Shown here one piece after another: positions 1-10,484 of a stretch of 64,000 bases of DNA (position 1 is the stretch's first letter; each line of letters opens with the position of its first letter). The notes below the pieces were generated by a model. That model did no database searches. It saw only the letters and a list, made by a program, of their open reading frames with translations, and was not told the DNA's origin. This DNA is from Cryptomeria japonica (taxonomy: Eukaryota > Streptophyta > Pinopsida > Cupressales > Cupressaceae). Position numbers and translations under genes: made by a program. The DNA lies in the NCBI RefSeq assembly GCF_030272615.1, contig NC_081413.1, positions 552,635,136 to 552,699,135 on the forward strand. The letters run 5' to 3'.

Positions 1-376
1 GGTATAACCTAACTCCACCGATGGGTCTTCATACCTGCATACCTCTTATCTATCGATGGATCAAATTGGCCTTCCATCAAACATGTTGGTCTTACTACTC
101 AGTCCATTTATCAACAACATTAATCTTCTCTGAGTATACTGGTTTACATCCTTCAGTTCTTCTCTTGCTTACTTGCTTTGTCTTGTCGGTGGTCCTGCTT
201 TATCGATAGATGATGCATTTCATGTGTACCAGTAACTTACCTTCAATATTCTTACATTCATATGGATTGACATCATCATGTCTTACTTCTCCTATACCAG
301 TCACTACTTCTTACTCACTAGTGACCAAGCCAAACTAGTTGACATCAATGACAACTTAATGCCAATAATGCCAACA
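1..376 (-). repeat. 3' LTR (partial) of copia element F1
   Basis: This is the end of a long terminal repeat whose other end lies before the window. It is clearly homologous to 63000-63375, the matching part of the F2 LTR, with scattered substitutions. It ends in ...GCCAACA, followed at once by an antisense polypurine tract. Coding sequence of the element runs on the minus strand to its right, so this is the 3' LTR. The short open frames inside it are not genes. Confidence 0.85.
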
Positions 377-508
377 ATCTCCCCCTTTGGCATTGATGTC
401 AACTTACTGCAAGAATTCATACCGATAGATTTCTCCCCCTTTGACACAATGACAAAGGGTCAGGGTACAATATACTCTCCCTTTGATTCATACCTATCTC
501 TCCCTTAG
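377..508 (-). promoter_or_regulatory. Polypurine tract cluster of F1
   Basis: Directly inside the LTR, the antisense tract ATCTCCCCCTTTGG is followed by similar copies near 432-444, 475-485 and 497-508. Read on the element strand these are repeated AAAGGGGGAGA-like motifs. Multiple PPT copies before the 3' LTR are a described trait of Sirevirus-type copia elements. The first copy would prime plus-strand DNA synthesis; a role for the others is inference. Confidence 0.6.
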
Positions 509-667
509 TGCAATCTTCTCTTAGTGATTACAGCTGGTATTGAGATATGCAACCTTGAACTTTCCCTATGACCAGCATGTGGTTCAAGAGTTATAGATGC
601 TGCTATGAACCCCCCCTTAACCATATAACTCCTTACTAACTTAAGTGCATAAGGTAGGTGACACAAC

Positions 668-1428
668 TCACAACTTGTTTTTGAAGTACTCAAAAGTGCT
701 TACCGGAAATGTTTTGGTGAAAATGTTTGCCACTTGTTCTCCTATAGGGACATAGTCCATCTTTACTTCCTATCCTTCAACTTTCTCTCTGAGAAAATGA
801 TACTTTATGGCTATATGCTTTGTCCTAGAATGCATCATCAAATTCTTTGATATTTTAATGGCACTTGAATTATCACACTGGATGGGAATAGGATTAGTGA
901 TGTCCACCTCTATGTCCTTGAGGGTTTGCTTCATCCAAAGTACTTGAGAGCGGCATGTAGCAACAACAATGTATTATGCTTCAGTAGTTGATAGGGAGAC
1001 TGAATCTTGCTTCTTGCTATGCCATGAGACCAATCGGTCACCTAGGAAGAATGCACCACAACTTGTGCTCTTTCGGTCATCAATTCAACCTACCCAATCA
1101 ACATCAGTGTATGATTTCAAGATGAATTCCCCTTGTTTAGGGTACCACAAACCATAATTGAGTGTTCCTTGAAGGTACCTAAAAAATTTTCTTACGACAT
1201 TCATATGTGACTGCTTAGGTGTAGCTTGAAATCTAGCCACCATGCACACTACTTGCACTATATCCGGTCTAGAAGCAGTAATATACAATAAGTTGCCTAT
1301 CATGGATATATAAAATGTTTGATCCACCACCAGTGATTCATCATTCTATCTTAAATTTCTTCTGGTCACCATGGGGGTATTTATCAGTTTGCAATCCTCC
1401 ATTTGAAATTTTTTCAAAATATCTTTTG
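668..1428 (-). pseudogene. Copia pol, RNase H end, element F1 (broken)
   Basis: The minus strand encodes the C-terminal part of a Ty1/copia polyprotein. Recognisable in order are KDILKKFQMED (end of RT), SRPDI, VRKFFRYLQGT, DVDWVG, DDRKSTS, STTEAEY, CDNSSAI and ANIFTK, then a TGA at 668-670. These are the conserved landmarks of copia RNase H, which removes the RNA strand during reverse transcription. Internal stops break the frame, for example after DVDWVG. The right end at 1428 is the insertion point of element A; the RT continues at 36590. The frame joins across A as QTKYS/KDILKK, confirming the split. Confidence 0.85.
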
Positions 1429-1586
1429 TGTTGGTGTAATTATTTATTCTTATAGGATATAATTACACTTTACTTAAGTTAACTTAGGATAATGCATCTC
1501 ATCATAGTTTGGATATGGGACACTTAGGGAAGTGTGCATATAGGGATGTAGCTTGTAGGAGAAATTTCACCTCTTGTGGAATATTA
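1429..1586 (+). repeat. 5' LTR of A, left part
   Basis: This matches the first part of A's 3' LTR (from 36140). It stops at 1586, where element D is inserted, and the rest of the LTR resumes at 16786. Compared with the 3' LTR it lacks about 51 bp between two copies of the 13-mer CCACCTYTTGTGG. Confidence 0.9.
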
Positions 1587-2733
1587 TGTTGGCAATTTTT
1601 ATGTTTGATGTTGTGATTGTCATTGATGGTCACACACTTGCCTTGAGATCACTTTTTGTTTGTATGAGTTAAAGCTCAACCAGTATTTGTTCCAACCGGT
1701 ATGATGTATTATAGTCTTTAGACTATCAAGGTTTTGCAGAAAGTGTTTACCGGTCTCAAGCGGCATAAAGACCCCAAGCGGTTTGAGGATCTCAAGCGGT
1801 ATGAAGGAACAAAGCGAAACAACTCATATTTCCTAGTCTTCATTTTGTCAAACCGGCAACCGGTATTTTGCTTTAACCAGTATTTTGTTTGAACTGGTAA
1901 TACTTTGTGCTGAGTTACCAACTAGCATTTTGTGATGAGTTACCATCCATCGATTGTTTAGCGGTGCTGACACTTTGGCGGTGCATATTGTGTCATGTTA
2001 CCAAAAGTGTCCAGATGCATTGAACCTAGGAAATTGTATTGTAATCCTATTGGACCGACATGAAATCAGATTCCTTTTTAAGGACATCATGTCTAGGGAT
2101 TAAGGAGGTTGTTGCTAGGGTTTAAGGTGGTTGATGAGTTTTTGTAAGAATGATCTTAACTAAGAAGATCAGTTCTGTGAGTTGTAACAGAGTGAGAGTT
2201 ATAGAAGATTGAAGTAATGCTGAAATGCATTAGCTGTGAGCCATAGTGGATATAATCAAGCAACATGTGCCATTTGATAGATCATTTACTTGTTGATTAC
2301 TTACATCTTTGACAAATTTGAAACCCTTAACCGAGTAGGCTCAGAGAAGCCTTTGTAAAATCCTCTAACAAGGTGGTTCACATCTGTGGATCTAAAATCC
2401 TCTAGCAAGGTAGTCTTTAATCTGACTTATCTCCTAACAAAGATTGTATGACCTTAATCGGTCTGACCTTAACCAGTTTGGTTCCTATTCTACAGATAGT
2501 TACTTGTGAGTTTCATCTCACTGTGGTTTTTCCCATTTGGGTTTCCACGTAAAATATCTTGTGTTATGGTGTTATTTCTCCTGTGGGTGAATGTCTTATT
2601 TTCTATCTGGTTTGCATGTGTGTTAACCAGTTTGTTTGTTAAACTATTTTGCCGGTTTACTGCTAGACTGTTAAAGTGTTTAAGTACAGGAATTTTTGGT
2701 ATACTAATTCACCCCCCCTCTTAGTATTCATCA
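1587..2733 (+). repeat. 5' LTR of D
   Basis: A 1147-bp LTR starting TGTTGGCAATTTT and ending TTCATCA two bases before the PBS. It is homologous to 15616-16785 and, in reverse, to both LTRs of E. CCGGT-type motifs are frequent. The 3' end contains a C-run before CTCTTAGTATTCATCA, conserved in all four LTRs of the family. Confidence 0.9.
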
Positions 2734-2735
2734 AT

Positions 2736-2748
2736 TGGTATCAGAGCC
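2736..2748 (+). promoter_or_regulatory. Primer-binding site of D
   Basis: TGGTATCAGAGCC lies two bases after the LTR end. It is complementary to the 3' end of plant initiator tRNA-Met, the usual primer for copia minus-strand DNA synthesis. Confidence 0.9.
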
Positions 2749-2771
2749 AACCATTCTATAAGTCTAATCAC

Positions 2772-2892
2772 TTGGAAAGAGATATGAGGGAATACACTGT
2801 GAGGGAACTTACTCACCAACTCACTCAGTCTAAGCAAGCCTATGATGAGCTTATGATAAAATATAAGGCCTCTTAGGCAAAAAGGAGAGAAC
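2772..2892 (+). pseudogene. ORF1 (Gag-like) of D, first part
   Basis: Codons correspond to the first ~40 residues of E's ORF1 (E-R-D-M-x-E-Y-T-x-R-E-L-T-H). The ancestral ATG is TTG here (2772-2774), the next ATG is at 2784, and an in-frame TAG follows LMIKYKAS. The frame is cut at 2892 by element E and resumes at 10485-10490. The ORF starts only ~24 bp after the PBS, so the element has almost no leader. Confidence 0.8.
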
Positions 2893-3973
2893 TGATGAAT
2901 ACTAAGAGGGGGGGTGAATTAGTATGCCAAAAATATTTGCACTTAAACAGTTTGCAAGACTAACAGTAAACCGGTAAAATAGTTTAGCAGACAAACCGGT
3001 TAGTACACATGCAAACCAAATAGCAAATAATGTATTTACCCACAGAAGCACAAACATCATAACACAAGGATTTTGACGTGGAAACCCAAATGGGAAAAAC
3101 CACGGTGAGATGGAACTCACAAGTAACTATCTGCAGAATAGGAACTAGACCGGTTAAGGTCAAACTGGTTAAGTTCTTACAATGTTCTTTACTAGAACAA
3201 ATCCTGTTAAGAATCTCAATCTCTGTTAGGAGATAAGTTTGATTAAAGACTACCTTGCTAGAGGATTTTAGATCCACAGATGTGAACCACCTTGTTAGAG
3301 GATTTACAAAAGGCTTTTAAGCCTACCCGGTTAAGGGCTACAGACTTGTCAAAGATGTGAGTAATCAACAAGTATATGATCTATCAAATAGCATAGATTG
3401 CTTCGTTAGATCCTTGATAGCTCGTTCCTAATGCATTCTAGCATTACTTCAGTCTCCTACACATTCAAACTCTCTCTATCTCATCAACCACCATAAACCC
3501 TAGCAACAACATTGACCACATAACAATAGCAACAACCTAAAACCCTAGACATGATGTCCTTATAAAAGAATCTGATTTCATGTCGGTCCAATAGGATTAC
3601 AATACAATTTCCTAGGTTCAATGCATCTAGACATATTCTGGTAACATGACACAAAAAGCACCGTAAAAGTGTCAGCACCGTCAAACAATCGGTGGATGGT
3701 AACTCATCACAAAATGCCAGTTGGTAACTCATCACAGAGTTTTACTAGTTCATACAAAATACCGGTTGCCAGTTTGTCAAAAATGAAGACTGGTAAAAAT
3801 GTGTTATGCCGCTTTGATCCCTCATACCACTTGAGATCCATGAACCACTTGGGGTTGACATGCCACTTTAGACCGGTAAACACATTCTGGAACAAATATC
3901 GGTTGTGCTTTAGCTCATACATATAAAGGAGATCTCAATGACAATCACAACATAAACATAAAAAATGCCAACA
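2893..3973 (-). repeat. 3' LTR of E
   Basis: A 1081-bp LTR homologous to 9363-10484. It is shorter mainly because it lacks ~44 bp (the right LTR has the segment around 10341-10384) and ~17 bp near the inner end. It also has a small extra segment near 3158-3175. Confidence 0.88.
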
Positions 3974-4033
3974 ATCTCCCCCTTTGTCATTGATGGCAAC
4001 ACTTAGGAAAATTTTTTTTTGACATCTAAGTGT
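3974..4033 (-). promoter_or_regulatory. PPT and conserved hairpin of E
   Basis: The antisense purine tract ATCTCCCCCTTTG touches the 3' LTR. Just inside it, ACACTTAG (3999-4006) and CTAAGTGT (4026-4033) form an 8-bp inverted repeat with an A/T loop. The same hairpin is found in D at 15561-15590. A second purine-tract-like motif (CTCCCCCTTTGCC) lies near 4201-4213. Confidence 0.6.
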
Positions 4034-4273
4034 TTTACAACAAAATCATGCCATTAGCAAAATTGCTCCCCCTAAGCATATACACTATCCCTTTGTCAAT
4101 ACAATGTATAACAATTTTGCATATAGAGCATAAACATTGATATATTCAGAGCATATATCAAAATTTTGATTACCAGATACTTCTCCCAAATAGAATCCTT
4201 CTCCCCCTTTGCCAACAATGACAAAGTACAGCTGAACAACCCTATTTTCATTTGATATTAAAATAATAAAAGT

Positions 4274-7200
4274 TTATGACAATAAGGAATGATACTTGTC
4301 AAAAATAGATTTAAAGTCCTGCAAGAATTATTTCATCGACAAAGACCAGGACTCAAGTAGGGAGGTGGCTACTTCTTTCTTTGTCTGCATCTGGGAGACC
4401 TGTTCTTCCATGGCATCGATTGTGCTTATCTCCTATGTTACTATCAAGGCATCCAGATTTAAATAGCACTTTTGAGGAATTTGTAGACATGGGAGTAGAA
4501 CCAATTGTAACTCCTGCAAATCTCTAGACCGAGTGTTGATCTCTTGCTCCATTTTAGCTGACTAGATGTGAAACTAGTGAACGGTTTGCCCATAAGTTGT
4601 AAAGGAATCATAAGGTGGTTTGAATGTGCTCATGTAGGACTGCAAGTCCATTTGAAGTTTTTGCTTCTGAGCTAGCATATCATCATAGAACAGATGGGGT
4701 TGACAGATCTTATTGAGTAGCAGATTCCCCTCATCCGGAGCATCCCTTATATCCTTTTGTTCTTTTTGCAATTCAGATCGAAGCTCATTCAACTTCTTCA
4801 CCAGAGCAATATTAAGAGCTTTTTGATGCTCCTTCTTGACATTTGCCTCTGCTGCCTCTTCTAGGCTCTACACCTAATCATCCACTACTGTGCATAGGAG
4901 CTTAAGTTTAGCCAGTGATGATTCAGTGTTGGGAAGGTTTGTACTAGGTATCAAACCGGTAAGAGTGTCCACCGCAACTTGGATCACGTCTTCCTCCTTC
5001 TTCCTCCTTATTGCTTCTAGGTGATCTTTAGCAATTTTAATGCTCTGTAGCAGTTCTATTTCACTTGCAAAATGGAGGTCAATAGGACTAGTGAGGTCAG
5101 CTGGTTTGGCTAGACTGCCAGTTGCCTTTGGAGTCTCCATCTGTGTATTCTTTGTCGCTTCTGCTTTCTTATCCTCCACTGCTTTCTTCTTTTCTGCTTC
5201 TCTTCTCTTTTCCTCTTCCTTATCCTCCTCTGCCTTCTTCTTCGCCCCTTCCTTCCACTTCTCCTCTGCCTTATCTTCCTCTTCCTTCTTCTTTTCTGCT
5301 TCCTTCTTCTTCTCCTATTCCTTATCTTCCTCTTCTTTCTTTTTCTTTTCATCTTCTTGCTTCTTTTTCTCCTCTTCATCTTTCTTCTTCTTCTCCTCTT
5401 CATCATTCTTCTTCTTCTCCTCTTCATCTTTCTTCTTCTTCTCCTCTTCTTCATCCTTCTTCTTTTTATCTTATGCACCCTTCTTCTTTTTATCTTCTTC
5501 ATCCTTCTTCTTCTCCTCTTCTGCTCTCTTCTTCTCCACTTGCTTCTTTACTTCCTCCTATTTGTCCTTAGTTTCCTTTTGCTTATCTGCCTGTTCTGCC
5601 TACTTCTATCCTGTGGCCTCAAATGGTGTTTCCTAAGTAACATCTTCTACATCCAAAGCATCAATATCAATAGTGTCAATAGGTTAAACAACCGGGTTTC
5701 CTTCATCATCAAATACTTCATCCGGTTTGGATTTAACCAGTTTAGTTTCAGCTTGCCGGTTGGCTAGACGCGCTTTGTGAGTCTAGACAGTGGTTGCCAT
5801 ATGCTGATGAGTGTCCTTTTAGACAACATCAACTCTTCCTTCTAGTAGCCAGAGTCTTCTTCTTCTAGTGAAGAAGAGTCCTTTATTTTGGTTGATGACA
5901 TCATATAATTCTGAATTGGATAGTTCAGGAAAGTATTGAGCAAACACTTTCTCCCTCATTTCCTGTTCCTTTTCTATGGCAATGTGCCATTTATTATCTA
6001 AGGACTTATACAAAGAATCTGGTGTCTCAGATCTAATTTCTAAGGGTGCCCCGGTCATTAGCACATAAATATTTAATGATTTCATTTTCAACAGCTTCTT
6101 GTTCATCATCATTGAAATCATCAAAACAATCAATCAAGTCATTCAGCAGTTTTCTCCTAATATTTTTTATTGTTCTTTGACAATGTGTCAAAGGTTTGTA
6201 GGAGGAGATGTCAATATTTACTGGTGTTGATGATGTCGGTTCATTCTTTGTCTTCTTCTTTGCTTTCCTTTTCTTCTTAGGTTTTTCCTCAGACATAGTT
6301 TCTTCTGAGTCCAATGAGGTATTCCTTGTCTTTCTTTTCCTCTCAAAGACTTTAGCCGGTGCTACTTCTGGTTTCTTCTTGGCCGGTGACCATTTGGTCA
6401 CTTTAGGACTTGTTGTTGTAACCAGTGTTGATATTGTAAGCATTGCCTTTGCCTTCTTTACTACCGGTTCTTTTCCTTTATTTACAAAGGGTTCCTCGAC
6501 CGGTGTAACCCTTTCCAGATAGGTTCAGGTCCTCTTTGCCTTAGGATCTAGGGGTGAGGCAATTAGGGTAGATGCATACCCATCCAGCATATCATTCATC
6601 ACCTCATAGCCCATAGGCTCCACCTCTTCTACTCTAGGCTAAACGGCCTCCATTATGCATTGATCTACTTTAATGGTGAAATAGATATCGTCTTCATATT
6701 TCTTGACAATGTCACCTGATATTCTCATTCTTTGGCTCATTTTACGTCTGAACTCATCAAAATACTTGTTTAGAACATCAGGATAGCCAGTTCTGACTGC
6801 TTGCAGACTCTCTTTGATCTGCTTGGTTATCGGTTGGTCTGTAGACCACTGAATGTCTCCCACTCTTGGGAAGTAACCTTGGAAATAGAAGAACAACCCA
6901 ACCAGTAGTTGTCCAAACTTGAACCTTAGTGCATTATCCTGTTTGATTGACTTCAGATTCAATAGGAGTTGTCTCTGCATACTAGTGCACAGGTCAAATG
7001 ATGCATCCTCCTTTATCATCCGGTAAGCGGCATTTGCCGCTGCAATATATACAGAGTTAATTCTGCTAGCTGAGAATGTCCGGTATCCAATTACCATGCA
7101 TGCATACTTCACGAGGTCATCCTTGATGGAATTAACACTCATTCCTCATGAGTTGCTCACTAAACCGGTGAGCTTGGACATCTCCATTTTTCTCACCATC

Positions 7201-7616
7201 CTTAGGGCTGGCACTTCCTCTGTATTGCAGAAACCAGTGACGACATGCATAGCTTGTGGCGTGATATCATGTGTTCTCTCTAGGTACATTTTGTCACCAT
7301 GGACTCTGCCCAGAATAATCCTTATATGATCCTCTATGAAATCCTCCAGGAAGTAAACAACATTGTGGAGCTTCTTCTTCTCCAAAATATTATACTCCGG
7401 TTTGATCTTCTTATCCCTTCCACAAAATAAACCTAATTGGGAGTGGATAGCTAGAGACCCTGCGTCTTCAATCTTGCAATCTATGTAGTCAGAAATTCCC
7501 CCTTCTACTATCACACCAGCCAGAACTTGTGATAGGGCATTATACTTAGACTTTCATTGAATAAAACTTGCAGACTCGACAGATGCACTAGAATTGGTAT
7601 GAGATGTGGAAGCCAT
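4274..7616 (-). pseudogene. ORF2 of E: long protein of unknown function
   Basis: This is an ~1,115-codon frame on the minus strand from ATG at 7614-7616 to TAA at 4274-4276, broken by several stops and at least one shift (near 6050). It aligns along its whole length with ORF2 of D. Residues ~1-330 look globular, with conserved stretches such as HVVTGFCNT, NSIKDDLVKYA, AAYRMIKEDASFDL and FKFGQLLVG; the last leads into a short hydrophobic run too short to be a clear membrane helix. Then come a basic region, a helical stretch (SETPDSLYKSLDNKW), a Lys/Glu-rich tract (~5190-5560) and a coiled C-terminal region ending before the PPT. I do not recognise the family. Its place between gag and 3' LTR resembles the extra or env-like ORF of some Sirevirus-type elements, which is only a positional argument. 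Confidence 0.75.
5150..5560 (-). repeat. GAA/GAG-rich low-complexity tract in ORF2 of E
   Basis: Imperfect tandem units of 12-36 bases, purine-rich on the minus strand, encode runs of Lys and Glu with occasional Asp. The matching tract in D is 14150-14460. Open frames on the opposite strand (Ser/Phe/Leu-rich) and in shifted frames are by-products of this composition. Confidence 0.8.
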
Positions 7617-8067
7617 GATAGAAAATTTTAAGAACTCGAGAAATACCTTTTGAAACATGTGAATTTAGGGCTTGCAGATTCTCCTTCACTTCACACTCTA
7701 TTGGTTGCTGAATCACCACTTTGTGTTCTCCACTTGACTGTTTGTAGTTTGAATTTGAATCTCCTTCTTGGTTTCTCAATTTCTCAAAAGCTTAGCTCAA
7801 ATCGCCTTTTCGTCGCTCTGCTCTTTGAAAAAAATTTCTTCGCTTGAAAAATGATAGTGAGAAATGATTTGAAAAATGCTTTTAAGCATATTCTTCACCT
7901 ACGATCATTAATGCTTCTCCATTAGGGCATAAACCCTAATTTTCCTTTTTACCATTTTTGGTCTTCTACCAAATGACAGGTATCACATACCAATTAAGGT
8001 CTTTTACCAGTGTCAACCGGGGGTTCAAAACATTTCACCGTTTGCTCCCCCTAAGCTTTTCTGAAGC
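7617..8067 (-). other. Spacer between ORF1 and ORF2 of E
   Basis: About 450 bp separate the ORF1 stop from the ORF2 start, the position where pol would normally lie. The matching spacer in D is 11653-12112. No protease, integrase or RT motif is seen. It holds a short AT-rich stretch and a C/T-rich run before the ORF2 start. Confidence 0.6.
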
Positions 8068-9324
8068 TTAGTTTGTCAGTTCCTCTTGTAACACCACTGG
8101 TTTATTCTTCCAGGTTTTGTTCATATCCACTTGAATAGTGTCAACATCAATGTTTCCTTCTGGAGTGACCGGTATATCATTAGATATGTTCTTTCTTGCT
8201 CTACAAAATCTGGCAATGTGACCCAGTTTGTTGCAGTGATAGCAGACCAATCTAGGTGCTCTCCAAGGTCCATTGTTCATGTTTTCATTCTTCCTTCTAC
8301 ATGTTGCAACAGTGTGACCATGACCATGATAGACCATATAGTTTTCTCTCCATCCAGTTGTCGCTTGATAGCCACTATTACCTGACTGATGATTATAAGC
8401 ATTAAATCGGTTGGGGTTCTGGTTCACAAAGGATTCCAGACCAACTCCTTGATTCCTCTGAGGATACCTTCTAGTGTTGTGCATGACAGACCTACATTCA
8501 AATGCTCTATGCCCAAACTTGTTGCATGCATAACAGTTACCATTGAATCTATTATATCTAGGCTTATCATTTAGGAAATAAGGAAAATTGTTGTAAGCCT
8601 TACTCCTACACACATTTGCAGTATGTTCTTCTTTAAGACAGTTGAAGAAAACAGGTTTAAAATTTTGCTTACCTTTAACCTTTGATGTCTGTTGATTCTT
8701 TGATGTTCCAACATTTGCATCAGAGGTCTCGCCTTCCTCATGACTAGAATAACCAAGTCCATCAGTATTCTTGACAGGTTTGGCAGATTCAAGATTTTGC
8801 TCTAGCTTAATAGTACTCTTGTTAAACATAGCAAGTATTTCCTTTGACTCAGAGAGTTCCTTGGAAATAGCAGCATTTGTTTCCATCAGGTTTTCTTTCT
8901 CAGAGATGGCTATGTTCAGTTCTCCTTGCATGTCTTCCTTTTCTATTTTGCTTGCATGGAGTTGAGTGGTTAGAGCACTGATCTCTTGCTTCAACTTGGA
9001 GATCTCATGATCTTTGTCCTTCACCAGATCTTCAGCCTTCCTTCGGGTTTCAACCTCTTGACACATTTGGATAGTCAGTCCTTCCAACTCCTTTCTCGGG
9101 TTAGAGTTTGACTCATTCAGCTTTTTTGCTTCTTGAATTAGGGCTTCCATATCCACTTCATCAGAAGAACTATTTTCAGATAGCTCCATCAGTTTCTCAG
9201 CATGTTCTCTCCTTTTTGCCTGAGAGGCCTTATATTTTATCATAAGCTCATCATAGGCTTTCTTAGACTGAGTGAGTCGATGAGTAAGTTCCCTCAATGT
9301 GTATTCCCCCATATCTCTTTCCAT
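8068..9324 (-). CDS. ORF1 (Gag-like, coiled coil plus zinc knuckles) of E
   Basis: An uninterrupted 418-codon frame. I chose ATG 9322-9324 (MERDMGEYT), ~24 bp after the PBS; the open frame upstream runs into the LTR and is not expected to be used. Residues ~30-180 are heptad-like and rich in Glu, Lys and Leu, a likely coiled coil. Two good CCHC knuckles follow, CYACNKFGHRAFEC (264-277) and CYHCNKLGHIARFC (361-374), with degenerate ones near 229-239 and 332-342. CCHC knuckles bind element RNA during packaging. The usual N-terminal copia capsid region (UBN2-type, as in F2, B, J and C) is absent; the protein resembles only the C-terminal half of F2's Gag, including a shared DxxGLG-xx-EEG motif. 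Confidence 0.82.
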   Translation of the reverse strand: MERDMGEYTLRELTHRLTQSKKAYDELMIKYKASQAKRREHAEKLMELSENSSSDEVDMEALIQEAKKLNESNSNPRKELEGLTIQMCQEVETRRKAEDLVKDKDHEISKLKQEISALTTQLHASKIEKEDMQGELNIAISEKENLMETNAAISKELSESKEILAMFNKSTIKLEQNLESAKPVKNTDGLGYSSHEEGETSDANVGTSKNQQTSKVKGKQNFKPVFFNCLKEEHTANVCRSKAYNNFPYFLNDKPRYNRFNGNCYACNKFGHRAFECRSVMHNTRRYPQRNQGVGLESFVNQNPNRFNAYNHQSGNSGYQATTGWRENYMVYHGHGHTVATCRRKNENMNNGPWRAPRLVCYHCNKLGHIARFCRARKNISNDIPVTPEGNIDVDTIQVDMNKTWKNKPVVLQEELTN

Positions 9325-9347
9325 ATGGTTAAACTTATAGAAAGGTA

Positions 9348-9360
9348 GGCTCTGATACCA
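9348..9360 (-). promoter_or_regulatory. Primer-binding site of E
   Basis: GGCTCTGATACCA is the reverse complement of the initiator tRNA-Met binding motif, two bases inside the 5' LTR of E. Confidence 0.9.
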
Positions 9361-9362
9361 AT

Positions 9363-10484
9363 TGATGAATACTAAGAGGGGGGGTGAATTAGTATGCCAA
9401 AAATCTTTGCACTTAAACACTTTGCAAGACTAACAGTAAACCGGTAAAATAGTTTAGCAGACAAACCGGTTAGTACACATGCAAACCAAATAGCAAATAA
9501 TGCATTTACCCACAGAAGCACAAACACCATAACACATGGATTTTGACGTGGAAACCCAAATGGGAAAAACCACGATGAGATGGAACTCACAAGTAACTAT
9601 CTGTAGAATAGGAACCAAACCAGTTAAGGTCTTACAATGTTCTTTACCAGAATAGATCCTATTAGGAATCTCAATCTCTATTAGGAGATAAGTCTGATTA
9701 AAGACTACCTTGCTAGAGGATTTTAGATCCAGGGATGTGAACCACCTTGTTAGAGGATTTACAAAAGGCTTTTGGGCCTACCCGATTAAGGGCTATAGAC
9801 TTGTCAAAGATGTGAGTAATCAACAAGTATATGATCTATCAAATAGCATAGATTGCTTGGTTAGATCCTTGATAGCTCGTTCTTAATGCATTCCAGCATT
9901 ACTTCAGTCTCCTACACATTCAGACTCTCTCTATCTCATCAACCACTATAAACCCTAGTAACAGCATTGACCACATAACAATAGCAACAACCTAAAACCC
10001 TAGACATGATGTCCTTATAAAATAATCTGATTTCATGTCGGTCCAATAGGATTACAATACAATTTCCTAGGTTCAATGCATCTAGACATATTCTGGTAAC
10101 ATGACACAAAAAGCACCGTAAAAGTGTCGGCACCATCAAACAATTAGTGGATGGTAACTCATCACAAAATGTCGGTTGGTAACTCATCACAGAGTTTTAC
10201 CGGTTCATACAAAATACCAGTTGTCGATTTGTCAAAAATGAAGACTGGTAAAAATGTGTTATGCTGCTTTGATCCCTCATACCACTTGAGATCCATGAAC
10301 TTGGGGTCGACATGCCGCTTCAAACCGGTAAACACATTCTGCAAAACACCAATAGTCTAAAGACTATAATACAACATACCGGTTGGAACAAATACCAGTT
10401 GTGCTTTAGCTTATACATATAAAGGAGATCTCAATGCAAGTGTGTGTCCATCAATGAAAATCACAACATAAAAAAATGCCAACA
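9363..10484 (-). repeat. 5' LTR of E
   Basis: A 1122-bp LTR, antisense, beginning TGATGAATACTAAGAG and ending AATGCCAACA. It keeps two segments missing from the 3' LTR copy. It adjoins D's ORF1, which resumes after the target duplication. Confidence 0.9.

Larger units (their letters stand above)
2893..10484 (-). mobile_element. Pol-less LTR retrotransposon E, same family as D, nested in D
   Basis: The full element is 7592 bp with LTRs at 2893-3973 and 9363-10484, an antisense PBS at 9348-9360 and an antisense PPT at 3974. Flanking 5-mers are AGAAC (2888-2892) and AGAAA (10485-10489), a target duplication with one mismatch, and D's gag reading continues across it. Order on the minus strand is LTR, PBS, ORF1 (open), ORF2 (a few stops), PPT, LTR. 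No pol genes are visible. It lies in inverted orientation inside its relative D, so E's body and D's right half form a multi-kilobase inverted repeat. Confidence 0.92.

Noticed and set aside
5040-5767. Ser/Phe/Leu-rich plus-strand frames and an Arg/Lys-only minus-strand frame
   Set aside because: They are other-frame readings of the GAA/GAG-rich tract of ORF2; the same artefact appears at 14047-14484.
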